A DNA stretch of 64,000 bases from Paenibacillus sp. R14(2021). GTDB lineage: Bacteria > Bacillota > Bacilli > Paenibacillales > Paenibacillaceae. A program made the position numbers and the translations under genes. A model generated the notes under the pieces. That model worked only from the letters and a program-made list of their open reading frames with translations. It was not told where the DNA came from and did not search any database. Positions 35,398 to 44,399 of this stretch are shown here, piece after piece (within the stretch, counting starts at the first letter, position 1; every line of letters starts with the position of its first letter). Location of the stretch: assembly GCF_019431355.1 (NCBI RefSeq), contig NZ_CP080269.1:1674001-1738000 (forward strand), given 5' to 3'.

Positions 35398-37251
35398 CTA
35401 TTCAACTGCAATCAAGTAAGGATATAAAGGCTGGCCGCCTGCATGAACCTCGAATTCCGCATCCGGGAACTGCGCTTTCGCCCATGCCGTAAACTCATCC
35501 GTATCGGACGGTTTCGCTTGGTCGCCCGTCAGCACGGTCACTAATTCTCCGCCGTCTTCAAGCATCCGGGCCAGAAGCTCGCGACAGGCGTCCTGCAAAC
35601 TCGGCGAGGCTGTCACGATCGTCTTCTCCAGAATTCCGATATAATCGCCTTCTTGAATGGTAATATCATCGATCGCCGTATTGCGAACCGCGGTCGTGAC
35701 TTGACCGGAACGCACGCGCCCAATGGCTTCGTTCATCGCCTGCGTATTCACTTCCGCCGGTTCTTCTTCCTTAAAGGCCAGAACTGCTGCGAGTCCTTGC
35801 GGGATATTCTTCGTTCCAATCACCGTGACGTGGCGTTCGCTGAGCTCAGCCGCCTGCTGAGCCGCCAAAATAATGTTACTGTTATTCGGCAGCAAATAGA
35901 TATGCTCCGCTGCAAGTGATTCGATCGCAGTCACGAAATCCTCTGTTGACGGATTCATCGTTTGTCCACCGGACAGCATGATGTCAACATTATTGTCGAG
36001 GAATATGGATTGAATGCCTTCCCCCATGCCGACTGCAATGAGACCAAACGGCGCCCATTCATGAGCCTGCTCAGCCGATATGGCATCGGCCGGCGCACCG
36101 GTAAGCACTTCAGATACCGCCAAGCCAAGCGCCGCTTCCTCCACAACAGCCGTTTCGGGAAGCACTTCCGCCGCGAGAGCTTGAACACCGCTCGTACTTG
36201 CCGCCTGCTCTTCCTCGTGCAGCAGGTCACGATGCTGCTCGCGCATGTTCAGAATATGAATCTCTGTCAATTCGCCGTATGGCAGCGCATAGTTAAGTAC
36301 ATCGCCCGGCTTGCGCGTATGCACATGCACCTTGATTATCTCGTCATCAACGATGACGAGTATGGAATCTCCGTCACGGCTCAGCATGCCCTTAAACAAG
36401 GCTTCGTCGAAGCGCAGTCCAGTACGTCCTGCCTGCTTGCGATTAATGAAGAACTCCATATCGTACAAAAACTCGATATGCTCCGTTGCAAGCTTGGATT
36501 GCGCACTCCCGTGCGGGGCATTCGTATGTCTCTGCGGCGGTTGAACTGCCGCCGGTCTAAGTGCAGGGGCTTTCGGGAAAGCAACCGGGATTGACGGTTG
36601 CGTGTGTCCCTGCATTTGTTCGAACCCGTTTCGTTCTGAGATGAGGCTGCTAAGAAACCCCTCATATAGGCAAACCAATCCCTGACCGCCGGAATCGACG
36701 ACGCCGACTTGCTTTAGTACCGGCAGCAGGTCAGGCGTTCTCGCCAGTGATTCATTCGCACGCAAACAAACTTCCCGGACAAGCTCCGTCATATCCGTGT
36801 TTCGCTTGGCGATCGCTACCGCATGCTTTGCCGTGTCTTTTGCAACCGTGAGAATCGTTCCTTCCACCGGCTTGACGACGGCTTTGTAAGCCATATCGAC
36901 ACCATTCTGCAGCGCCGCGGCGAATTGCTGGGCGTCGATATGCTCGCAGCCAGCGATACTTTTTGCGAATCCTCTAAACAATTGGGACAAAATGACGCCG
37001 GAATTGCCGCGCGCACCCATCAGAAGCCCTTTAGAAAGCGCTTCCGCGACTTTGCCCACTGCTGGATGCGGATTTTTTTGCAGCTCCCTTTTTCCGGAGG
37101 CCATCGTTAAATTCATATTAGATCCCGTATCTCCATCTGGAACAGGGAATACATTCAACGCGTTAATACGTTCTTCGTTTCGGAGCAAGCTGTCGGCTCC
37201 GCTCAATACCATTGCCGTAAATTCCGAACCGTCAATCAAGCGTTTAGTCAA
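35398..37251 (-). CDS. fakA: Fatty acid kinase catalytic subunit FakA (DAK2 domain, YloV)
   Basis: 617 residues. The N-terminal DhaL/DAK2 ATP-binding domain (about 8-200) has the metal-binding motif VPDGDTGSNMNLTM and GARGNSGVILSQLFRG; a middle domain and C-terminal FakB-binding domain follow (about 270-617; VHVHTRKPGDVLNYA, LSGGQTMNPSTED, LPNNSNIILAA). A low-complexity Ala/Pro/Gln linker lies around 225-260, making it longer than B. subtilis YloV (about 550). The start is TTG 37251 after GGAAGGGG. Together with the DegV protein downstream it should phosphorylate exogenous or recycled fatty acids. Confidence 0.93.
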   Translation of the reverse strand: MTKRLIDGSEFTAMVLSGADSLLRNEERINALNVFPVPDGDTGSNMNLTMASGKRELQKNPHPAVGKVAEALSKGLLMGARGNSGVILSQLFRGFAKSIAGCEHIDAQQFAAALQNGVDMAYKAVVKPVEGTILTVAKDTAKHAVAIAKRNTDMTELVREVCLRANESLARTPDLLPVLKQVGVVDSGGQGLVCLYEGFLSSLISERNGFEQMQGHTQPSIPVAFPKAPALRPAAVQPPQRHTNAPHGSAQSKLATEHIEFLYDMEFFINRKQAGRTGLRFDEALFKGMLSRDGDSILVIVDDEIIKVHVHTRKPGDVLNYALPYGELTEIHILNMREQHRDLLHEEEQAASTSGVQALAAEVLPETAVVEEAALGLAVSEVLTGAPADAISAEQAHEWAPFGLIAVGMGEGIQSIFLDNNVDIMLSGGQTMNPSTEDFVTAIESLAAEHIYLLPNNSNIILAAQQAAELSERHVTVIGTKNIPQGLAAVLAFKEEEPAEVNTQAMNEAIGRVRSGQVTTAVRNTAIDDITIQEGDYIGILEKTIVTASPSLQDACRELLARMLEDGGELVTVLTGDQAKPSDTDEFTAWAKAQFPDAEFEVHAGGQPLYPYLIAVE

Positions 37252-37267
37252 ACATGATTACCCCTTC

Positions 37268-37627
37268 CTACCGAGATACCCGCACGCCTTGGACAAAAAT
37301 ATTGACAACGTCTACCTTGACGCCGACAACCTCGTTCATCACATATTTCACTTTTGACTGAATGTTATGTGCGACCTCGGAAATTTTTGTGCCGTAGCTC
37401 ACGATGATGTATAAATCTATGTGTAAGTAATCGTTCTCTCGGTGGACTTCAACACCGCGCGACAGATTATCTCGCCCAAGCAGTTCGGTAATTCCGTCTT
37501 TGAGCTGCTTTCTCGATGCCATACCTACCAGTCCATAACAATCCATTGCCGCTGAGCCGGCTAGGACAGAAATCACATGGTCGGTTATATATACGTTTCC
37601 GAGTGCGGATTGAATCTGCAGGGGCAT
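37268..37627 (-). CDS. Asp23/Gls24 family envelope stress protein (YloU)
   Basis: 119-residue alkaline-shock-family protein (Asp23/Gls24/DUF322), with the typical strands LGNVYITDHVISVLAGSAA, YGLVGMASRKQL and VVGVKVDVVNIFVQGV. Function is poorly defined; members are linked to cell-envelope homeostasis. ATG 37627 follows GAAGGAGTGG; a GTG six codons earlier overlaps that site. First gene of the yloU-fakA operon, divergent from rpmB, the same order as in B. subtilis. Confidence 0.9.
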   Translation of the reverse strand: MPLQIQSALGNVYITDHVISVLAGSAAMDCYGLVGMASRKQLKDGITELLGRDNLSRGVEVHRENDYLHIDLYIIVSYGTKISEVAHNIQSKVKYVMNEVVGVKVDVVNIFVQGVRVSR

Positions 37628-37772
37628 GGAATACCACTCCTTCACCGTTATTATTATGGACTAATCCACATTGTACTATAAAATTGGACGATTTAGAAGT
37701 CCAGCACCCCTTTCTCGACCATTTTCACCATTATCGTAGCCCTAGGTATCTTTATCGTTCATTGACATACGC

Positions 37773-37801
37773 TTGATGAAAGCTGATACATATGCTACAA
37801 T
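37773..37801 (+). promoter_or_regulatory. SigA-type promoter of rpmB
   Basis: TTGATG (37773-37778) and TACAAT (37796-37801) separated by exactly 17 bp, about 48 nt upstream of the rpmB ATG. Confidence 0.65.
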
Positions 37802-37848
37802 ATTGAAGTCTGTTTGTTTGCAGTGATTCTTCAAGGGAGGTGTATTCC

Positions 37849-38037
37849 ATGTCTCGCAAATGTTTCATCACGGGCAAAGGCCCAGGTGTTGGGAACAATG
37901 TTTCGCACGCCAACAACAAAACCCGCCGCTCTTGGGGCGTTAACGTTCAGAAGGTTAGAATTCTTGTTAACGGCAAACCTAAACGCGTTTATGTCAGCAC
38001 GCGTGCTCTTAAATCCGGCAAAGTAACTCGTGTATAA
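37849..38037 (+). CDS. rpmB: 50S ribosomal protein L28
   Basis: 62-residue ribosomal protein of the large subunit. [20 protein letters not shown] and the C-terminal [11 protein letters not shown] are family hallmarks. Only one N-terminal cysteine is present and the second CxxC pair is absent, so it is the zinc-free form, as in B. subtilis. ATG 37849 follows GGGAGGTG; an in-frame ATG three codons upstream is not correctly spaced. Monocistronic between spoVM and yloU, with its own promoter and terminator. Confidence 0.97.
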   Translation: MSRKCFITGKGPGVGNNVSHANNKTRRSWGVNVQKVRILVNGKPKRVYVSTRALKSGKVTRV

Positions 38038-38055
38038 GGGCATACAGCCATGGAC

Positions 38056-38087
38056 AAAAAGCACCTGATGAAATCAGGTGCTTTTTT
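38056..38087 (+). terminator. Terminator after rpmB
   Basis: AAAAAGCACCTGA / TCAGGTGCTTTTTT stem and T-run. Confidence 0.92.
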
Positions 38088-38192
38088 GCATGTCTAAGCA
38101 CAGAATACAGCGGGACGTCAGGCTGCGTTCTGTGCTCAGGATGCTGCATAAGTGGGTGAAGCTTTCCTTCGCTTGCTGCCCCGCACGGGCCG

Positions 38193-38273
38193 CTAGCTCT
38201 TCTGGAACGTATTCAGAATCGCCTTCACAAAGCCACCCAAAAACTTCGGCAGCTTGATCGTATAAAATTTCAT
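38193..38273 (-). CDS. spoVM: Stage V sporulation protein M
   Basis: A 26-residue amphipathic-helix protein (starts MKFYTIKLPKFLGG, ends NTFQKS). SpoVM recognises the convex forespore membrane and anchors the coat basement protein SpoIVA. Length equals the B. subtilis protein and the first 14 residues match it as I remember them; Pro9, important for the curvature-sensing helix, is conserved. ATG 38273 has the strong ribosome site AGGAGGGGTGGAGC. Its position beside rpmB is the conserved one. A longer overlapping frame in this stretch (38074-38349) is not a gene. Confidence 0.95.
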   Translation of the reverse strand: MKFYTIKLPKFLGGFVKAILNTFQKS

Positions 38274-38393
38274 GCTCCACCCCTCCTAAGAGTTTGCTGT
38301 TACTTCTTTGAAGGAGCTTCTGCAGGCAGAGAACTCTCTTCGGAAGCAATCCATAAACATCCGTAACAGCTCCCGCGCCGCATTTTCGCCCAT

Positions 38394-38431
38394 AAAAAAA
38401 TGGCTACAGGAACGTTCGTTCATGTAACCAT
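38394..38431 (-). terminator. Terminator of the rpe operon
   Basis: Minus-strand imperfect stem ATGG.TAC..GAAC / GTTC..GTA.CCAT followed by T7. Confidence 0.75.
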
Positions 38432-38491
38432 CCTATGCGCATATGGACTGTCCTATTCCAAACCCCTCGGACGCGGCAGATACCCCGGTCC

Positions 38492-38752
38492 TCAATGTGA
38501 AGCTGTCTTAGCGGCCGTAATCATGGCGTGTATGAGCACGCAGATCAAGAAATAGAGTACGGCCAACACGATAAATACCACCCGCGAACGCGTCGATGAG
38601 GACCTCTTGAAGAAGTGCACCGCAATCACGATGGCCAGCAGCGAGAAGAGCAGGTTGGACACGTTCTTCACGACTGTGAAGAGAAACAGCATTATGCCGC
38701 TCCCTGCACTGTAAAAAATGACGAGAATCGCCTTCTTTAACTGTTCCCCCAT
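38492..38752 (-). CDS. Small integral membrane protein of unknown function
   Basis: 86 residues with two to three hydrophobic helices (about 8-28, 32-48 and 58-80) separated by a basic loop (FFKRSSSTRSR). No family recognised. ATG 38752 starts 12 nt after the rpe stop, so it is cotranscribed with rpe and rsgA. In B. subtilis thiamine pyrophosphokinase (thiN/yloS) occupies this place; that gene is absent here. Confidence 0.65.
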   Translation of the reverse strand: MGEQLKKAILVIFYSAGSGIMLFLFTVVKNVSNLLFSLLAIVIAVHFFKRSSSTRSRVVFIVLAVLYFLICVLIHAMITAAKTASH

Positions 38753-38764
38753 ACTTACGGTTTC

Positions 38765-39409
38765 CTAACGCAGTGCAGCGATTGCTGCGGCACGATCTTG
38801 CTCGGTGAATACCGCGTTGCCGGCAACAAACACATCTGCACCTGCCTCGCGCACAAGCGGCGCGGTTGTCGAATTAATGCCTCCGTCAACTTGAATAAGC
38901 ATATCGCCTCGTCCGCGAGAAGTGAGAAGCTCGCGAAGCTGACGGATCTTGTTCAGTGACTGCGTAATGAATTTCTGACCGCCGAAGCCCGGATTTACCG
39001 TCATGATGAGAATCATATCGATGTCATCAATGACGTTTTCCAGCACATGAATCGGTGTCGCCGGGTTGAGCGCGACTCCTGCTGGAAGCCCTGCTTCTTT
39101 GATTTGGTGAATGACACGGTGAAGATGCACGCACGCTTCCGCATGGACCGTGATGCGGTCAGCACCCGCCGCAACGTAGGCTGGAATATGCAGCTCTGGC
39201 TGCTCAATCATGAGATGCACATCAAATGGCAGCTCAGTTGTCGCTCTTACCGCTTGAATGACCATTGGGCCGAACGTAAGTACCGGCACAAAATGGCCGT
39301 CCATGACATCGATATGAATCCAATCTGCCCCGGAACGTTCAACGTCTTTAATATCTTCTGCTAATGCCGCAAAATTCGCGGACAGGATCGATGGTGCTAT
39401 AATCGACAT
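38765..39409 (-). CDS. rpe: Ribulose-phosphate 3-epimerase
   Basis: 214-residue TIM-barrel enzyme interconverting ribulose-5-phosphate and xylulose-5-phosphate (pentose phosphate pathway). Metal-binding and catalytic residues are in [29 protein letters not shown] and IQVDGGINS; the phosphate loop is [16 protein letters not shown] 39409 begins 1 nt after the rsgA stop. Same order (rsgA-rpe) as in B. subtilis. Confidence 0.97.
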   Translation of the reverse strand: MSIIAPSILSANFAALAEDIKDVERSGADWIHIDVMDGHFVPVLTFGPMVIQAVRATTELPFDVHLMIEQPELHIPAYVAAGADRITVHAEACVHLHRVIHQIKEAGLPAGVALNPATPIHVLENVIDDIDMILIMTVNPGFGGQKFITQSLNKIRQLRELLTSRGRGDMLIQVDGGINSTTAPLVREAGADVFVAGNAVFTEQDRAAAIAALR

Positions 39410-39410
39410 T

Positions 39411-40358
39411 TCAGTACCTCCGCTTTTTTTCTTTCATTTCCGCCATGAACAGCATGTAGTTGGCGTGACGGCTTTGTGCGATTTCACCCTTCTCTAATGC
39501 AGCAAGAACGGCGCATTCGGGTTCATGAATATGGGTACAGCCTCTGAATTTGCAGGAAGACGATAATTCCCGCATCTCACGGAAACAGCTGCCTAATTCT
39601 TCGATGCCGAGTTCCGCGAAATCCAATTGGCTGAAGCCGGGCGTATCCGCAACGAAGCCGCCGCCGATATCGATCAGCTCAACATGCCTTGTCGTATGCT
39701 TGCCTCGGCCGAGCCGGTTGCTGATCGCATTCGTTTCAAGCGTAAGCCCCGGAACGAGTGCATTTAGCAGCGAGGATTTCCCAACGCCGGATTGACCGGC
39801 AAATACGGCCAAATGACCCTGCAGCCGTTCCTTGAGCGCCGAGGTGCCCTCGCCTTGCTTCGAACTGGTGACAAGAACCTCGTAGCCGATCGGCTCGTAG
39901 ATGCGGAGCACGTCGCTCATCGCCCGCTTCGCTTCCTCGGTCTCTTCGCCATTTTCTGCCAAGTCTTGTTTGCTTAAACAGAGCACAGCATCGATTCCGG
40001 CATGTTCGATATGAACCAAGAACTTGTCGAGCAGCTGCAAGTTGAGTACCGGCTCCGTAACGGAGAAGACCAAAACAGCCAAATCCACGTTCGCAACAGG
40101 CGGCCGGATCAGCTCCGAGCTGCGCGGCATGATGACGTTAACGGCACCCTCGCCATTCTCCGTTTCTTCAAAATCCACGACGTCACCGACAAGCGGAGAT
40201 TCGCCGCGTTTCTTGAATATCCCGCGCGCCCTGCATTGCAAGGGCACTGAATCCGCAGCCGCATCAAGCGGACGTACATAATAGTAGCCGCTCAACGCTT
40301 TAATAATACGTCCGGACTTTATTCCCTTATTGCTGATTGTTTGTGGTTGTATTGCCAT
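39411..40358 (-). CDS. rsgA: Ribosome small subunit-dependent GTPase A
   Basis: 315 residues; circularly permuted GTPase that matures the 30S subunit. The N-terminal OB fold (about 15-85) precedes the GTPase with G4-like LSKQD, G1 [16 protein letters not shown] and G3 DTPGF in the permuted order; the C-terminal zinc knuckle has the Cys/His set in [17 protein letters not shown] 40358 lies 10 nt after GGAG and overlaps the 3' end of prkC by 32 nt; about 14 residues precede the usual N-terminus ([11 protein letters not shown]), and no other standard start exists in between. Confidence 0.95.
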   Translation of the reverse strand: MAIQPQTISNKGIKSGRIIKALSGYYYVRPLDAAADSVPLQCRARGIFKKRGESPLVGDVVDFEETENGEGAVNVIMPRSSELIRPPVANVDLAVLVFSVTEPVLNLQLLDKFLVHIEHAGIDAVLCLSKQDLAENGEETEEAKRAMSDVLRIYEPIGYEVLVTSSKQGEGTSALKERLQGHLAVFAGQSGVGKSSLLNALVPGLTLETNAISNRLGRGKHTTRHVELIDIGGGFVADTPGFSQLDFAELGIEELGSCFREMRELSSSCKFRGCTHIHEPECAVLAALEKGEIAQSRHANYMLFMAEMKEKKRRY

Positions 40359-42447
40359 CCGTTGGATTCTCCTCAGTTAGTGCCGGTTGATCAGGCGGCG
40401 GCTCTTCGTCGCCGGGTATTGTTTCCGGCGTTGATTCGGCGCCTGATTTCACTTCATCGTACGTCTTAGAGAATGTGTCGGTAAATTCATTATCCCGATA
40501 AATCGTGACCATCGCTTCGGTATTCGGATCCAGAACAACCTTAACAGGGAAGGTTTGCGTGTCTTTGATTTTCCGCTTGACGGCTTCAATGTTCTGGCCG
40601 CGGGCATCGCTGTATACGATGCGAATCTCGCTCGACTTGCCCGCCTTCGCAGGCGAGATCACGATATTGAACGTGTATTCCAGCGCATCTTCCGGCAAGC
40701 CGGAACTGACGGTCAGCGTTATTGCCGCTCCTTTGGTTACCTCCGCGTTCGGTTCATACGGATACTGGGCGATTACCGTGCCCTTCTCCTTATAGCTCGC
40801 CTCGCGTACAATATCCGTCTCGTTGATAACGAGTCCCTTGGATTGCAACAGCGCGACGGCTTCCGCTTCCGACTTGTCGATTAGACTCGGCATCGGGAAG
40901 GTTTCTTTACCCTGGCTGACCGTGAAGTTGAACTTCGCTTTCTTGGGATCGTAGTCCTCTCCGGCTTTGGGCGTCTGATCCAGGATCGTCCCAGGCGCTT
41001 CATCGCTGAAAGCGGGCGTTTTATCAATATTGTCTTCGTCCACGCCCAGCGCAACAAGCGCTGATACCGTGTCCTCGTACGATTTGCCGGTGTAATCAGC
41101 AGCCTGTGAAAGCTTGGGCCCCGTACTTACGTACAGCTTGATAAACGAGCCGACTTTGACGCGTTGATTGGCCTTGGACTGTTCGTACACCGTATCCTTT
41201 GGAATGCCTTCCTTATCGGTGTACATCGTGGGTTCTTCAACTTTCAATCCCGCCTGGACAAGCGTCGTTCGAGCCTCAGTCTCCGTCATGTTGACGACAT
41301 AAGGCACGTCCACCTCTTCGATATCGAACCAGCCCAGCACCGTCATAGCTCCCCAATACACGAGCGCGATTATAACCAGCGTCGAAGCGACCGTGACGAC
41401 GGGCTTAACCCATTTGCGCTTGCCAGGGCTTTCCTCCAATTTACTGGAGTCCCAGCGGTCATCAGGCTCTTTGTCCTTCTCGTCTGCGCCGGCGGTTTGA
41501 AGCTTCTCCGGCTTGGAACTCACGACCGTACCTGCCAGCGTGTCTGCGATGCTGCCGCGTATGGCAGGCATGACCCGGGTTTCGTCAAGATCCGGATTGC
41601 TGAATTCAATCTTAGGCTCCTTCAAGCGTTCAGGCTGGAGGCAGGTTTCCAGATCGAGCAGCATCTCGGAAGCAGAGGCGTAACGTTCGTTCTGATTTTT
41701 GCGCATCGCCTTCAGAATGACATTCTCCACGCTCTGAGGTATGTACGGGTTAAGCTCCTTCGGTTCAGCGAAATGCTCCTGCAAATGCTTCAGCGCAATG
41801 CTGATCGGACTTTCGCCGAGAAACGGCAGCTTCCCCGTCACCATCTGATAGAGTACGATGCCCAGCGAGTAAAGATCCGATTTCTCGCCTGTAGCGCTCC
41901 CCTTGGCATGCTCCGGCGAGAAATAATGCACCGAGCCGACCATGGATCCGGTTTGCGTAATCGTCGAAGAAGTCACGGCACGGGCAATCCCGAAATCCGT
42001 CACCTTCACGCGCCCGTTCTTGCCGATAAGAATATTATGAGGCTTAATATCGCGATGGATAATTTGGTTATGATGGGCATGCTCCAAAGCATCGCAGATT
42101 TGGATTGCGACCCTAATCGCTTCCTCCGCCTGCAGAGGAGCACGCTCCTTGATGATTTCATTGAGATTGTTACCTTCGATGTATTCCATGACGATATAAT
42201 GCGTATCGTCTTCCTGACCGACATCGTAAATGCTTACGACATTGGGATGCGATAAAGCTGCTGCCGACTGCGCTTCGCGTCTGAAACGGCGAATAAACTC
42301 CTCGTCATGCACAAACTGCTGCCGCAGCACTTTCACCGCGACTTTTCGGTTCAGCAGGACATCATGCGCTTTATAGACAAGCGCCATCCCGCCTCCGCCA
42401 ATACGCGTAATAATTTCGTACCTTCCGCTTAATTCATGTCCAATCAT
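40327..42447 (-). CDS. prkC: PASTA-domain Ser/Thr protein kinase
   Basis: 706-residue transmembrane kinase. The Hanks-type kinase domain (about 8-265) shows IGGGGMALVYKA, VAVKVL, the catalytic loop HRDIKPHNI and DFGIARA, with an activation loop rich in Ser/Thr. One transmembrane helix (about 350-372), then three extracellular PASTA repeats (about 375-575) that bind muropeptides, and a C-terminal beta domain plus Thr/Asn tail. It senses peptidoglycan and in spores triggers germination. ATG 42447 is spaced 8 nt from GAGGGG; a GTG three codons earlier gives a 4-nt overlap with prpC but no Shine-Dalgarno spacing. Confidence 0.97.
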   Translation of the reverse strand: MIGHELSGRYEIITRIGGGGMALVYKAHDVLLNRKVAVKVLRQQFVHDEEFIRRFRREAQSAAALSHPNVVSIYDVGQEDDTHYIVMEYIEGNNLNEIIKERAPLQAEEAIRVAIQICDALEHAHHNQIIHRDIKPHNILIGKNGRVKVTDFGIARAVTSSTITQTGSMVGSVHYFSPEHAKGSATGEKSDLYSLGIVLYQMVTGKLPFLGESPISIALKHLQEHFAEPKELNPYIPQSVENVILKAMRKNQNERYASASEMLLDLETCLQPERLKEPKIEFSNPDLDETRVMPAIRGSIADTLAGTVVSSKPEKLQTAGADEKDKEPDDRWDSSKLEESPGKRKWVKPVVTVASTLVIIALVYWGAMTVLGWFDIEEVDVPYVVNMTETEARTTLVQAGLKVEEPTMYTDKEGIPKDTVYEQSKANQRVKVGSFIKLYVSTGPKLSQAADYTGKSYEDTVSALVALGVDEDNIDKTPAFSDEAPGTILDQTPKAGEDYDPKKAKFNFTVSQGKETFPMPSLIDKSEAEAVALLQSKGLVINETDIVREASYKEKGTVIAQYPYEPNAEVTKGAAITLTVSSGLPEDALEYTFNIVISPAKAGKSSEIRIVYSDARGQNIEAVKRKIKDTQTFPVKVVLDPNTEAMVTIYRDNEFTDTFSKTYDEVKSGAESTPETIPGDEEPPPDQPALTEENPTDGNTTTNNQQ

Positions 42448-42452
42448 GTCGA

Positions 42453-43208
42453 TCACCCCTCAAGCTCTGTGTCTTCGGCATGATGCAGCAGAATGACCGT
42501 AATATTGTCGTCTCCTCCGGCCTGCAGCGCAAGCTGTACGAGTCTATCCGCTTTTTGATCCAAATCCAATTCATCCTGCTGCAGCGTTTCGACGATCGCA
42601 GCCGTGCTGATCATATCGGACAGCCCATCGCTGCAAAGTAACAGCAGATCGTCCTTCATCCAGGAAATGCCCTTGACGTCGACCTCTACCTGCTCATCCG
42701 TGCCCAGCGCCCGTGTCAGCACATTGCGGCGTGGATGATTCTGCGCTTCTTCCGGCGTAATTTGACCGGATTTCACCAGTTCGTTCACTAGCGTGTGATC
42801 TTCCGTCCTCAGCATCAGTTTGCCATCCCGCCATTGGTAAGCGCGGCTGTCCCCGATATGGCCGATGATGGCATTATCCTCGGACAGCAGCGCCGCAACG
42901 ACCGTCGTTCCCATATTATAGTACTGTTCATTGTTGGATGCCATGTCAAACACGATTTCGTTGGCCTGCAAAATAGCCTGGCTGATCAGCGTCTTGCGCT
43001 CTTCGAACGGCAACGCCGCCGTCGAGCCATTCAGCGCTTCACGAAACGTGTCGACGGCAAGCTGGCTTGCCACTTCCCCTGCCTGGTGGCCGCCCATGCC
43101 GTCGGCCACGATAGCAACGACTAGACCGGGTTCCAGTACTTCGGACCAGACCCGGTCTTCATTAACGAGTCGAACTTTTCCGATATCACTTCGCAAAGCT
43201 ATTTTCAC
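42453..43208 (-). CDS. prpC: PP2C-family protein phosphatase (Stp1/PrpC)
   Basis: 251 residues; Mn-dependent phosphatase that reverses PrkC phosphorylation. PP2C motifs: SDIGKVRLVNEDR, IVADGMGGHQAGEVAS, IGHIGDSRAYQW, LLLCSDGLSD and GGDDNITVILL, which provide the metal-binding aspartates. Start GTG 43208 follows GGGGTG. Encoded directly before prkC and after rlmN, the conserved order. Confidence 0.97.
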   Translation of the reverse strand: MKIALRSDIGKVRLVNEDRVWSEVLEPGLVVAIVADGMGGHQAGEVASQLAVDTFREALNGSTAALPFEERKTLISQAILQANEIVFDMASNNEQYYNMGTTVVAALLSEDNAIIGHIGDSRAYQWRDGKLMLRTEDHTLVNELVKSGQITPEEAQNHPRRNVLTRALGTDEQVEVDVKGISWMKDDLLLLCSDGLSDMISTAAIVETLQQDELDLDQKADRLVQLALQAGGDDNITVILLHHAEDTELEG

Positions 43209-43214
43209 AACTGA

Positions 43215-44261
43215 TCACCCCGCCGTAGACTCCATATGTTTAGCGCGTAGTTGTCCGCAAGCCGCTGCGATGTCATGTCCTTGTTCTCTGCGGATCGTTG
43301 CATTAATTTTGTTCTTCTCCAAAATACGATGGAACTCAAAAATTTGCTCACGCGGCGTCCGCACGTAATCCCGCTCCGGCACGTGATTGACCGGAATCAA
43401 ATTAACGTGGCAGAGCATCCCTTGCAGTACTTGAGCAAGCTCTTCCGCATGCTCGCTTTGGTCGTTGACGCCGCCAATTAAAGCGTACTCGAACGTAATG
43501 CGCCGTCCCGTCTTCGCAATGTAATTACGGCAGGCTTCGATCACTTCCTCGAATGGAAAACGACGGTTAACGGGCATCAGCTTAGAACGCAGCTTATCAT
43601 TCGGCGCATGGATGGAAATCGCCAGATTGATCTGCGTGTTCTCCTCCGCGAATTTGTACATGCTCGGCACGATTCCGCTTGTAGAGACGGTAATGTGACG
43701 CTGACCGATATTGAGGCCCTTCTCATGGATCATCAGTCGAAGGAAGGTCATTGTCGCATCGTAGTTCTCGAATGGTTCGCCTGAGCCCATGATGACGATG
43801 CTGGAGACGCGTTCGTTCGTCTCATCCAGCATTTGCTGCGCAACAACGACTTGAGCGACGATCTCGCCTGCCGTCAAATTGCGTTTGAGCCCGCCAAGCG
43901 TAGAGGCGCAGAAGGTGCAACCGATTCTGCAGCCAACCTGTGTGGTGACGCAGACGCTGTTGCCGTAATTATGACGCATGATGACCGTTTCGATCGCATG
44001 GTTATCATGCAGGCCAAACAGAAATTTCACAGTACCGTCCTTGGATTCGAACCGCGTAATTTCGCTAAGCGTAACAAAAGAAAAATGCTCTTCCAGCTTC
44101 TGGCGAAGCGGCTTGGACAAGTTGCTCATGTCTTCGAAGCTCTTCACGCGTTTCACATAGATCCATTCAAATACTTGCGTGCCGCGAAACGCGGATTCGC
44201 CGTTTTCTTTCATCCAATCTTGAAGCTGTTCCAGCGTATAGTCGTAGATGAACGGTTTCAT
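43215..44261 (-). CDS. rlmN: 23S rRNA (adenine2503-C2)-methyltransferase
   Basis: 348-residue radical-SAM enzyme methylating A2503 of 23S rRNA (and A37 of some tRNAs). The cluster cysteines are in [10 protein letters not shown] (CxxxCxxC); [31 protein letters not shown] and the C-terminal catalytic cysteine region [18 protein letters not shown] are present. I use ATG 44261; the open frame starts four codons earlier at a GTG next to the possible Shine-Dalgarno. It ends 6 nt before prpC. Confidence 0.96.
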   Translation of the reverse strand: MKPFIYDYTLEQLQDWMKENGESAFRGTQVFEWIYVKRVKSFEDMSNLSKPLRQKLEEHFSFVTLSEITRFESKDGTVKFLFGLHDNHAIETVIMRHNYGNSVCVTTQVGCRIGCTFCASTLGGLKRNLTAGEIVAQVVVAQQMLDETNERVSSIVIMGSGEPFENYDATMTFLRLMIHEKGLNIGQRHITVSTSGIVPSMYKFAEENTQINLAISIHAPNDKLRSKLMPVNRRFPFEEVIEACRNYIAKTGRRITFEYALIGGVNDQSEHAEELAQVLQGMLCHVNLIPVNHVPERDYVRTPREQIFEFHRILEKNKINATIRREQGHDIAAACGQLRAKHMESTAG

Positions 44262-44338
44262 CGTTTTAAACACCTGTTTCTTGGAAATTAGTTTTATGGC
44301 GTCTTACGCATACAGACCGCCATCTTTTACTTTACCAC

Positions 44339-44382
44339 AAACGCCCATAACAGGCCACTTTGGACCTGATACGGGCGCGTTT
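44339..44382 (-). terminator. Weak hairpin between rsmB and rlmN
   Basis: CGCCC...CAGG / CCTG...GGGCG imperfect stem; on the minus strand it is followed by TTTGTGGT, so it is at most a partial terminator. Confidence 0.4.
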
Positions 44383-44399
44383 GGATCACATATTAGTTA

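Noticed and set aside
38074..38349. 91-codon minus-strand frame over spoVM
   Set aside because: Different frame from spoVM, runs into the rpmB terminator, no ribosome site.
41164..42255. 363-codon plus-strand frame
   Set aside because: Antisense to the prkC kinase domain; no coding signature.
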